A stretch of 41,467 bases of DNA from Lysobacterales bacterium. GTDB lineage: Bacteria; Pseudomonadota; Gammaproteobacteria; Xanthomonadales; SZUA-36. The notes beneath the pieces were generated by a model, which was not told the DNA's origin, ran no database searches, and saw nothing but the letters and a program-made list of their open reading frames with translations. The stretch covers positions 1 to 41,467 of the forward strand of contig JABAAB010000081.1 of NCBI GenBank assembly GCA_014238945.1, read 5' to 3'. How positions within the stretch are numbered: position 1 is the first letter of the stretch; the number at the start of each line of letters is the position of its first letter. A program made the position numbers and the translations under genes. Shown here piece after piece: positions 1 to 7,391 of the stretch.

Positions 1-39
1 AAGTGGGAAATCAACGCCGATCCACGGATGATCGGCTAA
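1..39 (+). CDS. Possible C-terminal tail of a gene entering from the left
   Basis: Frame 1 is open from the first base and stops at TAA (37-39), giving a 12-residue tail that ends in PRMIG. It is too short to identify and could be chance. After it, 40-242 shows no credible gene; the short open frames there lack a ribosome-binding site and any recognisable motif. Confidence 0.2.
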   Translation, partial: KWEINADPRMIG

Positions 40-242
40 GTATGTGGAGTTTATGGGTCTAATTAAACGGTATGCCAAGTCAATTATTGGGTGCTATCCC
101 AATATCAGTGAAGGCTAAATAGTTTTCACACACCCTCGGCCAAGAGCAGACGCCAGGCTGGATTCCCTGACAGGCTGCTAGTGACCCAATGCTTTCACTC
201 TGAATTTCTGAGCTTATTAGAGAATCACACCTTCGTCTGGCA

Positions 243-1031
243 TCACTTTGACCAAAGGCCATCAGGATCACCGGGGTAGGTTCCGAGAGACTGGCAATGG
301 GTCTGATAACCCATTAGACGGCGTACATGTTCGGGAAAACTGTCGGCGACGTCACGAGGAATACTTAAATACTGATTATCCTCTTGTCTCAACCAGCCAA
401 GACTATAGGTGCTGATCACACCACTACGCGGTAATGTACTTCTATTTGCACCACCACCGTGAATGGTTGAACCCATGTAGAAAAGCACTGATCCCTTTGG
501 CATCGCGGCCTGGGTGATGTCATCTGCTGAAACACCATCAATACTGCGTAAATCATGGCTCCCTGGGACGACCCTTGTCGCTCCATTTTCCTCGGTAAAA
601 TCATCCAGCGCCCACATTGCGCTCACCTGAAATTCTACATCTGGAATTCTAATCGGATAAATAGCATCGTCACGGTGCAACTCCTGATCACTTTCACCAG
701 GGTGAATTTCAATTGCTGTAGTGCTACCTAGCTGAAAATTATCGCAATGTGGATTCAAGATTCCGTCTGCAACCTCTAAACAACGCTGATGGGCGATCAA
801 ATCTAACGAAGCCCTTGATACTCCAGGTACCGCATAAATTCTGAGCGTCATATATCCGTTAAAATCGTCCTGATGTTTGGTCCCGTGTTCAACAAAATGC
901 GGCCTTAGTTCTTTTGATACCTGATCCACAACTACATCACTGACCTGATTGGCAACAATAACCCCGCCATCGTCGTTTAGCGCATGCAAAATTTCATTGG
1001 TGGAAGAGTTCTTATCGAGTGTTTTTAACAT
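243..1031 (-). CDS. Phytanoyl-CoA dioxygenase (PhyH) family Fe(II)/2-oxoglutarate oxygenase
   Basis: Predicted cytoplasmic non-haem iron oxygenase of 262 residues, a normal length for bacterial PhyH proteins. The double-stranded beta-helix iron site is visible as an H-x-D pair (H119, D121, in ELHRDD) and a distal histidine (H191, in [11 protein letters not shown]). The phrase [12 protein letters not shown] before the distal histidine is typical of the family. The start was set at the ATG ending at 1031 because AGAGGG lies 7 bases before it; a longer frame runs back to 1127 without a good ribosome-binding site. The substrate cannot be read from the sequence: the family includes hydroxylases of acyl-CoA, ectoine and secondary metabolites. 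It has no operon partner, and its neighbour is a decayed insertion sequence, so it may be acquired DNA (inference). Confidence 0.85.
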   Translation of the reverse strand: MLKTLDKNSSTNEILHALNDDGGVIVANQVSDVVVDQVSKELRPHFVEHGTKHQDDFNGYMTLRIYAVPGVSRASLDLIAHQRCLEVADGILNPHCDNFQLGSTTAIEIHPGESDQELHRDDAIYPIRIPDVEFQVSAMWALDDFTEENGATRVVPGSHDLRSIDGVSADDITQAAMPKGSVLFYMGSTIHGGGANRSTLPRSGVISTYSLGWLRQEDNQYLSIPRDVADSFPEHVRRLMGYQTHCQSLGTYPGDPDGLWSK

Positions 1032-1211
1032 TGACGGCCCTCTGAATATCTCCAGCGAGTATATAAAATCATTCGTAACAAGTCGCCTGCAACGAATGGC
1101 TGCTCGGCCGTTAGCAGTCATAGCCACATGCTAAGGTCGATGCTCCGCTAAGGGTTACAAGCGGTCATTCACTTTTGGGTGGTTGAGTGTTGCACCAGCT
1201 GTAATATACAC

Positions 1212-1231
1212 GTCCTTCCGGGACACTCCAT
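1212..1231 (+). repeat. Left terminal inverted repeat of the IS481-type element
   Basis: Bases 1212-1231 match the reverse complement of 2168-2187 at 16 of 20 positions, with a shared core CGGGACA preceded by CCTT. The outermost five bases (1207-1211) match the right tip poorly, so the exact left boundary is uncertain. Confidence 0.7.
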
Positions 1232-1238
1232 CCACGAA

Positions 1239-2135
1239 TTATTGTAACCTTTCCCTAAGAATTTCATAGGGTGCCTGTCCATCAAAAGCACCATGTGGCC
1301 GAGAGAAATTGTAAAATTTTTCCCACATCTCCAGTTTTTTATTCAGATCCTGGTCGTCAACGTAATTTAGCAGTTGGTAGAACTCCTCTTGATCCGATCT
1401 GTGAGATCGTTCCACCTTGCCATTTAATTGAGGAGAGCGCGGCTTGATATAGACATGACGGATACCCTGATCTTCGACATGCCAGTGGAATTTGGCCTGG
1501 AACTCGTGTCCCCGGTCTGTACGTATTTCCCGGATTCGGAATGGAAACTTTTCGATCACGTAGTTGATAAAATCACAGGCATTCTTGTGGTTATGACGAG
1601 CATAGATTTTTAATGCTCTTACCCGGGTTGCATCGTCAATCGCCGTATATTGATAACGCGTCACAGTCTTCCTGCTTTTATCAATAAATTTCAGAAACTT
1701 AACATCTACCTGGATTTGATGCCCCGGGACCTGTTTTTGATATCGTTTGGTGTGGATCTTGCGCCGTCCCATATTGCGGGGAAGTCAATTAACACCGTGA
1801 CGGCAGAGCGTGCGATAGACTGAGGCGTCACTGATGCTAATACCGTGATAGCGAGCCATATACCAGACAATCCGAATCGGTCCCAGATGATATTTCTTGC
1901 GTAGCAGGAGGACTCGATCCACTACTTCTTTAGAAAGTTGATTGGGATGGTTTCTTGCAACCCTGGGCTTGTTAGCCAGGCCAGATTTCCCCTCCCGCTC
2001 AAAGGCTCTTCTCCAACGGTAAAAACTAGACCGGCCTATGCCAAAATAACGGCAGGTTTTACGTACATTGCCTATTTTGTTTGCATGTTCCAACACGCGC
2101 ATTCGTTTTTGCACCAGGCGTTGCTCTTCGTTCAT
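1239..2135 (-). pseudogene. IS481-family transposase interrupted by one in-frame TGA
   Basis: The N-terminal part (2135-1788) carries a helix-turn-helix of the form RKTCRYFGIGRSSFYRWRRAF. The C-terminal part (1784-1239) is an rve/DDE integrase core: first Asp in QVDVKFL, second Asp in IRTDRGHEF, Glu in LNGKVERSHR, and a PHGAFDGQAPYE tail. Both parts lie in the same frame (2135 minus 1772 is divisible by three) and are separated by a single TGA at 1787-1785, followed in frame by LPRN and the MGRRKIH segment. Relatives, as I recall them, carry arginine at the stop position, so CGA to TGA is the likely change. Programmed frameshifting is excluded because no frame change is needed. The C-terminal part has an internal ATG at 1772, but the domain alone would lack the DNA-binding region. 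Confidence 0.85.
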
Positions 2136-2167
2136 TTTTACAGTCTTCTAAACAGATATCATTTAGC

Positions 2168-2187
2168 ATAGACTGTCCCGTAAGGTC
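2168..2187 (-). repeat. Right terminal inverted repeat of the IS481-type element
   Basis: Partner of 1212-1231 (16 of 20 identical). Reading inward, the tip continues as TGTCA from 2192. TAAGG at 2181-2185 inside this repeat is the only purine-rich stretch upstream of the dusA ATG, 14 bases away, which is too far for an ideal ribosome-binding site. Confidence 0.7.
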
Positions 2188-2199
2188 TGACATATCTAC

Positions 2200-3219
2200 A
2201 TGAACCAAATTAAACATTATAAAATCAATAGGTTGCTGTCAGTGGCACCCATGATGGACTGGACCGACAGGCATTGCCGTTATTTTCATCGTTTGCTGGC
2301 ACCTTCGGCCATACTCTACACCGAGATGGTTACCACCGGCGCCATTATCCATGGCGAGACTGACCGCTTTCTTGAATACAATCCCGAAGAGCACCCGCTG
2401 GCTCTGCAACTCGGCGGTAGTGACCCGGGAGATCTTGCGCATTGTGCAAGGATTGCTGAGCAACGTGGCTTTGACGAAGTAAATCTGAACGTCGGCTGCC
2501 CGTCAGATCGTGTACAGAAGGGACGGTTTGGTGCCTGCCTGATGCTGGAACCCGAACTGGTAAAAGATTGTCTGTCGGCCATGCGCGAAGCGATTGATGT
2601 TCCGGTGACCATAAAGACCCGACTGGGTGTCGATGATCATTACAGTTATCAATACCTGCGTGACTTTGTAGGGCAAGTTGCGGAATCTGGTTGTTCGGTG
2701 TTTGTCATGCATGCGCGCAAGGCGGTGCTGGCGGGGCTCAGTCCGAAGCAAAACCGGGATATTCCTCCGTTGCACCACGATTGGGTCTACCGGCTGAGGA
2801 AGGAGATGCCCGAATTGACCGTGGTGATTAATGGTGGAATTGACAGCACAGAGACAGCGGCTGCCCATCTTGAGTACGTTGACGGGGTCATGCTGGGGCG
2901 ATCCGCCTACCACACGCCGTGGGTACTGGCCGAATGCCAGCAGAGGTTTTTTGATCGGGGCGGTGTTGCGGATCGGGTATCTGTCATTGAATCAATGACC
3001 CGTTACCTGGAAAAACAGGTGAAAACGGGTACAGCGGTCAAACACATCAGCAGACATTTGCTGGGTCTGTTCCAGGGTATGCCGGGCGCAAAGGCCTGGC
3101 GTCGGTACCTGAGTGAGAACGCCTGGCGCGACGATGGAAATATTGAACTGCTGGTGCAGGGTCTGGCGTGTATGCGTGCGGTTGAAACCAGGCGGACTGA
3201 TTCAGCGCGAATTGCATGA
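2200..3219 (+). CDS. dusA: tRNA-dihydrouridine(20/20a) synthase DusA
   Basis: FMN enzyme that reduces uridine to dihydrouridine in the tRNA D-loop using NADPH. It has 339 residues, the usual size. Diagnostic segments are SVAPMMDWTDRHCRYF (residues 14-29), TEMVTTGAIIHG, the active-site region NLNVGCPSDRVQ with catalytic Cys100, HARKA, and INGGI in the FMN-phosphate site; the C-terminal helical domain has GLFQGMPGAKAWRRYLSENA. These separate DusA from DusB and DusC. The ATG at 2200 gives the short leader typical of DusA, but there is no proper ribosome-binding site because the IS right end stops at about 2192. Native promoter and leader seem to have been replaced by IS sequence, so expression may depend on the IS end. 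Confidence 0.96.
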   Translation: MNQIKHYKINRLLSVAPMMDWTDRHCRYFHRLLAPSAILYTEMVTTGAIIHGETDRFLEYNPEEHPLALQLGGSDPGDLAHCARIAEQRGFDEVNLNVGCPSDRVQKGRFGACLMLEPELVKDCLSAMREAIDVPVTIKTRLGVDDHYSYQYLRDFVGQVAESGCSVFVMHARKAVLAGLSPKQNRDIPPLHHDWVYRLRKEMPELTVVINGGIDSTETAAAHLEYVDGVMLGRSAYHTPWVLAECQQRFFDRGGVADRVSVIESMTRYLEKQVKTGTAVKHISRHLLGLFQGMPGAKAWRRYLSENAWRDDGNIELLVQGLACMRAVETRRTDSARIA

Positions 3220-3252
3220 AACCTGCGAATGACTCATCTGAGGTATGAGCCG

Positions 3253-4167
3253 ATGATTGTTACCCGTCCCAAAGCATTTTCACAGCAACTGGAACAGGGT
3301 GACTTCCCTCCCGAAGGGCCTGTTTGTGCCAGAGCTGCCATGCTGATCGAACCGGTTGATTTCAGCGTGTGTACAGAATCGGCCGTGGATAATCCATACA
3401 TGATCCTGGATGGAACCACCGACCCCGATCGTGCATTGCGACAGTCACGGGGCCTGGCTGAATTAATTTCTGCCCGGGGTATAGAAGTTCGTTGTTTTCC
3501 AGGCGACCCGCAAACTCCGGATGCCGTGTTTCCCAACAATGTCTTCGCAACCACTCCGGAGCACTTTATCATCGGGCATATGCTGCATCCGGGTCGGCAA
3601 AAAGAAGCGGAACGAATGGATATTCGGAACCACTTCAGCTCTCAGGGTTACCGGATCATTGATCTGAGCCGAATGGACTGTATCGCCGAATTGACCGGGC
3701 CATTGATCATTGACCACGCACGCCGAATTGGATTTTGCGGTATGACCGGTCGGGTTGATGACACGGGTCTTCGGGCAATGCACGATGCATTTGGCCTCAG
3801 AATGATATTCAGTTTCGATCTGCAGGAGCATGAATATCACACCAATGTGGTGATGATGATTCTGGCCGGTCGCGCCTGTGTTATCTATCCGGGTGCCTTT
3901 ATCGACGCTGCGGTTCCTGCAGCCATTTCAAATGCCTTTCCCGGACGAACACTGATACTGAGTAAGGAGGAAAAGAATGCCTTCGCTGGAAATTGTATAG
4001 CGTTGACCGAGACAGACCTGTTTATGAGTCGCACCGGGATCAACGCGTTGAGACCCTCAAGCATCGCAACCCTCGAGTCGTGGGGCTTTACCCTGCACAG
4101 CACCGAGTTGGATGAAATTGAGAAAGCGGGTGGCAGTTTGCGATGTATGGTTGCCGAGGTTTTCTGA
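3253..4167 (+). CDS. Arginine deiminase-related (amidinotransferase-fold) hydrolase
   Basis: Predicted cytoplasmic guanidino-group hydrolase of the pentein superfamily, 304 residues. Visible marks are ARAAML near the N-terminus, FPNNVFAT (substrate loop, residues 93-100), an AELTGPLI segment where relatives have an E-x-T-G-S type motif, a conserved histidine in HEYHTNVVM (H196), and a C-terminal nucleophile cysteine in GGSLRCMVAE (C298). This fits the arginine deiminase/dimethylarginine hydrolase group, including the citrulline-utilisation type (CtlX). The true substrate (arginine, citrulline, methylarginine) cannot be told. Start at 3253 because TGAGG lies 9 bases upstream; the frame extends to an ATG at 3229 without a clear ribosome-binding site. 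It follows dusA closely and may be cotranscribed with it. Confidence 0.8.
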   Translation: MIVTRPKAFSQQLEQGDFPPEGPVCARAAMLIEPVDFSVCTESAVDNPYMILDGTTDPDRALRQSRGLAELISARGIEVRCFPGDPQTPDAVFPNNVFATTPEHFIIGHMLHPGRQKEAERMDIRNHFSSQGYRIIDLSRMDCIAELTGPLIIDHARRIGFCGMTGRVDDTGLRAMHDAFGLRMIFSFDLQEHEYHTNVVMMILAGRACVIYPGAFIDAAVPAAISNAFPGRTLILSKEEKNAFAGNCIALTETDLFMSRTGINALRPSSIATLESWGFTLHSTELDEIEKAGGSLRCMVAEVF

Positions 4168-4193
4168 TTCAGGTGTAATTCACACTATTGCGT

Positions 4194-4199
4194 TAGAAT
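4194..4199 (+). promoter_or_regulatory. Candidate -10 box immediately upstream of the small PepSY-like gene
   Basis: TAGAAT (5 of 6 to TATAAT) ends 6 bases before the ATG at 4206, and no purine-rich ribosome-binding site lies between them. If this box is used, the transcript would begin at or near the start codon and be leaderless. No convincing -35 is present, so this is weak. Confidence 0.3.
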
Positions 4200-4205
4200 G
4201 TTCGC

Positions 4206-4451
4206 ATGGCACACAAAAATAAACTTATTTCCTGCATTTTGACTATGGGGTTACTGCTACCGGTGACCGCGTCCGCGATATCACTGGAAGAGGCAGCCAG
4301 GCAGGCATCACGCAATAACAACAACGCAAAAATACTTTCAGCAAAGACGGTTAAAAAAGGCTCCGGCAGCCAGCATGAGATCAAGCTGCTGACCAAGAAG
4401 GGTGTCGTCAAGACGGTGCGTGTCCCCAACAGCAGCAAGAAGAAACGCTGA
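4206..4451 (+). CDS. Small exported PepSY-like protein, first gene of the PhoPQ-type unit
   Basis: 81 residues. A signal peptide is clear: basic MAHKNK, a hydrophobic stretch of about 15 residues, then cleavage near ASA-IS (residue 24). The mature part, SLEEAARQASRNNNNAKILSAKTV followed by a basic segment (KLLTKKGVVKTVRV), resembles the short PepSY-like proteins found beside OmpR-type two-component systems, in which a helix precedes a beta hairpin. Its TGA overlaps the ATG of the response regulator by one base (TGATG at 4449-4453), which implies translational coupling. A role as periplasmic modulator of the sensor is suggested by position only. The very basic tail (SSKKKR) is unusual for a PepSY-type protein. 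Confidence 0.75.
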   Translation: MAHKNKLISCILTMGLLLPVTASAISLEEAARQASRNNNNAKILSAKTVKKGSGSQHEIKLLTKKGVVKTVRVPNSSKKKR

Positions 4452-5134
4452 TGAGAATATTACTGGTTGAAGACGATGTCAGGCTGCAGGATTCACTGGC
4501 TGATTTGCTGCGTGGCGCAGGCTTTGCAGTAGATGTCAGTAGTGACGGCATAGAAGGGCTGTTTTTCGGTGAAGAATACCCCGTTGACCTGGCCATTATT
4601 GACCTCGGTCTGCCCGGTATGTCCGGTCTTGAACTGATTCGGAAGTTACGTAGTAGCGAACGACAGTTCCCGATCCTGATTCTGACCGCACGTGCTGATT
4701 GGCAGGACAAGGTAGAGGGTCTTGAATCCGGTGCCGATGACTACATGACAAAGCCATTTCACCCGGAGGAACTCAAGGCACGTATTGGCGCCTTACTGCG
4801 TCGTGCCGCAGGTCATGCCCAACCGGTCATCGAATTCGGACCACTCAAAATTGACCTTGCCAGCCAAAGGGTTCTCAACGGGGATCATGAAATCGAACTG
4901 ACCACCTATGAGTACAAGGTGTTTGAATACATGTTGATGCATCCCGATGAGGTGGTCACAAAAACGGCATTATCCGAACATATTTACGAGGAAGACCTGG
5001 ACCGTGACAGCAATGTGATCGAGGTGTTTGTTGGCCGTTTGCGCAGGAAAATCGACCCTCAGGGCAGCATGAATCCCATAGAGACGTTGCGAGGCAGGGG
5101 CTATCGCTTGAGTATGCAGTCAGCATCGGCCTGA
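4451..5134 (+). CDS. phoP: OmpR-family response regulator, PhoP-like
   Basis: 227 residues in two domains. The receiver (1-115) has the acidic pair E7/D8/D9, phospho-acceptor D51 (IIDLGLPG), T79 and K101 (TKPFHPEE). The winged-helix effector (about 128-222) has ELTTYEYKVFEYM and the recognition-helix end SNVIEVFVGRLRRKI followed by ETLRGRGYRL. The segment LTARADWQDKVEGLESGADDYMTKPFH is almost diagnostic of the PhoP/QseB branch and very close to enterobacterial PhoP, which responds to low Mg2+, acid or antimicrobial peptides. Those signals are known for PhoP and not shown here. It is coupled to the gene before it and 18 bases from the kinase gene. Confidence 0.88.
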   Translation: MRILLVEDDVRLQDSLADLLRGAGFAVDVSSDGIEGLFFGEEYPVDLAIIDLGLPGMSGLELIRKLRSSERQFPILILTARADWQDKVEGLESGADDYMTKPFHPEELKARIGALLRRAAGHAQPVIEFGPLKIDLASQRVLNGDHEIELTTYEYKVFEYMLMHPDEVVTKTALSEHIYEEDLDRDSNVIEVFVGRLRRKIDPQGSMNPIETLRGRGYRLSMQSASA

Positions 5135-5152
5135 AACCGGTAAAACGGTAAC

Positions 5153-6520
5153 TTGAACTCCGGAACAGAAAACGACACACCGGTTTCCCTGCGCTCACGC
5201 CTGGTGGTGATCGCCGTGTTGGTCATGGCGGTATCCCTTGGGCTGGTTGGCGTGGCCCTGAATGCTGCATTTTACAAGAGCAGTGAGGCCGGTTTACAGA
5301 CGCGAATGGAGTCACTGGTCTACCTGGTCCTGGCGGCCACGGAAGCCACCGATGAAGGTGCGTTAATCGTGGAAGACGATCCGGGTGATCCCCGTCTTGG
5401 CCAACCGGGCTCCGGTATCTATGCACATGTGCATGGTGAACTGGATGAATGGAGTTCACCCTCATCCCTGGGTATGGGTCTGCCCGAACTTCCCCCGTAT
5501 CAGGCCGGCGAGAGCATTTTTTTGTTGCCCTCTGCCAGGATCAATTTTTACACCTTCAGGTATGGGGTCAGTTGGGAAATGCCCGACGGGCGAATGTTAC
5601 CGATCACGGTGACCATACTCGTAGACCCCAATGAAATTCAGCAGGAAATAGCGGCTTTCCGCGCAGGTCTGTGGCGTTCACTCGGGGCGGCGGGTGTGAT
5701 TCTGGTATTGGCACAACTGATCATGCTGACGCTGGGATTGAAGCCTTTGAGAAGGCTGACCGGCGATATCGCCGGAATAGAGTCGGGCAATCTTCATAGT
5801 CTTGAAGGTAACTATCCAAAGGAACTGGAAGGTCTAACACGTAATCTGAACCGCCTGCTGAATACCGAAAAAGCCAACCAGACCCGATACCAAAATGCAC
5901 TGGACTCGTTGGCCCATAGTCTGAAAACACCATTGTCAGTCATCCGCTCCAGCCTGCCCGCGACCACGGAAGAAAAATCTGCCGTCGTAAATGATGCGGT
6001 GAATGAAATGCAACACCTGATTGCCACCCGCTTGCAACGAGCTGCGGCATCCACCAGGCGTTCCATTGCCAGTGCAGTGGAAGTGGGACCGCAGGTCGAT
6101 CGACTGATCAAGTCACTGCAACGGGTTTATTCTCAGCATTTGATAAATATGCATGCCATCATTGATTCCGACGTGGCATTTTATGGCGAGCAGCGTGATT
6201 TGCTGGAGTTACTGGGAAATCTGCTCGACAATGCTTGCAAATACGGTGATGGACAAGTGCGTTTATCGGTTCAGGCAGTCGATGACACTGATCCCAGGGC
6301 AGGAATCAGCCTGCAGATAGAGGATAACGGCAAAGGTATTGCTTCCGGACAACGTGGGCAACTTTTGCAACGCGGTGTGCGTGGTGATGAAAGGGTAGAT
6401 GGCCATGGTCTTGGATTGGCCATCGTGTTGGAAATCGTAAGTGCTTACAATGGGGAAATTACCATCGATGACAGCGAATTGGGTGGTGCCAGAATTCGAG
6501 TCACACTGAAGACCGATTAA
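5153..6520 (+). CDS. phoQ: Sensor histidine kinase, PhoQ-like
   Basis: 455-residue inner-membrane kinase. TM1 is about 17-40, the periplasmic sensor about 41-170, TM2 about 174-195, then a HAMP-like linker. The dimerisation helix has the phosphorylated His255 in LAHSLKTPLSVI, a motif shared with PhoQ. The ATPase domain has an N box (NLLDNACKYG, N360), a G1 box (DNGKGI, 391-396) and a G2 box (GHGLGLAI). The sensor contains an acidic run (IVEDDPGDP) that could play the part of the PhoQ acidic patch. The start is TTG at 5153: an in-frame TAA at 5141 limits the gene, and later starts would cut into TM1. The ribosome-binding site is weak, so it may be translationally coupled to phoP. Confidence 0.87.
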   Translation: MNSGTENDTPVSLRSRLVVIAVLVMAVSLGLVGVALNAAFYKSSEAGLQTRMESLVYLVLAATEATDEGALIVEDDPGDPRLGQPGSGIYAHVHGELDEWSSPSSLGMGLPELPPYQAGESIFLLPSARINFYTFRYGVSWEMPDGRMLPITVTILVDPNEIQQEIAAFRAGLWRSLGAAGVILVLAQLIMLTLGLKPLRRLTGDIAGIESGNLHSLEGNYPKELEGLTRNLNRLLNTEKANQTRYQNALDSLAHSLKTPLSVIRSSLPATTEEKSAVVNDAVNEMQHLIATRLQRAAASTRRSIASAVEVGPQVDRLIKSLQRVYSQHLINMHAIIDSDVAFYGEQRDLLELLGNLLDNACKYGDGQVRLSVQAVDDTDPRAGISLQIEDNGKGIASGQRGQLLQRGVRGDERVDGHGLGLAIVLEIVSAYNGEITIDDSELGGARIRVTLKTD

Positions 6521-6605
6521 GATTATCTGGAGCACAAGCAGGAGGGGTATAGTCGGTACCTGCGATCAGAATCACATCTTCAGCAAAGCACCAACAGGAT
6601 GATTT

Positions 6606-7391
6606 ATGCAACAACTACTTGACATCATGCAACGTCTGCGTGACCCGGAAAAGGGTTGTCCCTGGGATGTCCGGCAGGATTTTTCCTCCATCGCGCCCTA
6701 TACCATCGAAGAGGCCTACGAGGTTGCAGATGCCATCGCCAGGGGCGATATGAGAGATTTGAAAGATGAACTGGGTGACCTGCTGTTCCAGGTCGCCTTT
6801 CATGCCCAGATGGCCATGGAGCAGGGCACTTTTGATTTTGATGACGTGCACCAGGCCGCTTGTGAAAAAATGGTGCGTCGTCACCCACATGTTTTTGATG
6901 ACCTGGTCATCGAAGACGCCGAGCATCAGAAGCGGGTCTGGGAAGACTACAAGTCGCAGGAGCGCAAGGACAAAGGCGAACACAGCCTGATGGATGGGAT
7001 ACCTGCCGGTATGCCGGAATTGCGTCGGGCGGTCAAGTTGCAAAAGCGGGCAGCAAAAGTCGGCTTTGACTGGGCAGCACCAGGCCCGGTTCTGGACAAG
7101 TTTGAGGAAGAATTGGTCGAAGTTCGGGAAGCCATGGAAACAGGAGACCGGGATGCCATTGAAGATGAGCTGGGGGATTTAATGCAGGTGGCAACCAACC
7201 TGGCGCGGCAACTGAATATTGACCCCGGTTCGGCATTACGCAGGGCAAATGCCAAGTTCGAACGTCGTTTCAGGGCCATGGAAGAGGCGGCCGGAGGTCA
7301 GGATGCCCTGCAGGAACTGGAACTCGATGAGATGGAAGAACTTTGGCAACAAATCAAGCCACAAGCCGACGAGGTGTTGAAAAATGAATGA
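6606..7391 (+). CDS. mazG: Nucleoside triphosphate pyrophosphohydrolase MazG
   Basis: Hydrolyses NTPs and dNTPs to monophosphates and pyrophosphate, clearing abnormal nucleotides and, in E. coli, lowering ppGpp. At 261 residues it matches the two-domain E. coli protein. The N-terminal domain has RDPEKGCPWD, then EEAYEV (E35, E36, E39) and DELGDLL (E55, D58). The C-terminal catalytic domain repeats the pattern with EEELVEV and DELGDLM. An AGGA ribosome-binding site lies 6 bases before the ATG. The stop overlaps the start of rmuC by 8 bases, so the two form a unit. No toxin-antitoxin partner is present. Confidence 0.96.
   Translation: MQQLLDIMQRLRDPEKGCPWDVRQDFSSIAPYTIEEAYEVADAIARGDMRDLKDELGDLLFQVAFHAQMAMEQGTFDFDDVHQAACEKMVRRHPHVFDDLVIEDAEHQKRVWEDYKSQERKDKGEHSLMDGIPAGMPELRRAVKLQKRAAKVGFDWAAPGPVLDKFEEELVEVREAMETGDRDAIEDELGDLMQVATNLARQLNIDPGSALRRANAKFERRFRAMEEAAGGQDALQELELDEMEELWQQIKPQADEVLKNE

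Larger units (their letters stand above)
1207..2192 (-). mobile_element. IS481-family insertion sequence, about 1 kb, probably inactive
   Basis: The element holds one transposase frame (1239-2135, reverse) between imperfect terminal inverted repeats. The right tip reads TGTCAGACC inward from 2192; the left tip is less certain, near 1207. Its length of about 985 bases is normal for IS481 elements. No target-site duplication is obvious in the flanks, which suggests an old or rearranged insertion. The right end is 7 bases from the dusA ATG. The transposase is broken by an in-frame stop, so the copy should not move unless helped in trans. Confidence 0.75.

Noticed and set aside
1785-1787. TGA in the transposase read as selenocysteine or programmed readthrough
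   Set aside because: No SECIS-like hairpin is evident after the codon, IS481 transposases are not selenoproteins, and a simple arginine-to-stop change explains the sequence.
2200-2300. dusA 5' end as a prophage or integrative-element attachment site
   Set aside because: No integrase gene or duplicated dusA fragment is visible, and the adjacent element is an insertion sequence with its own ends.
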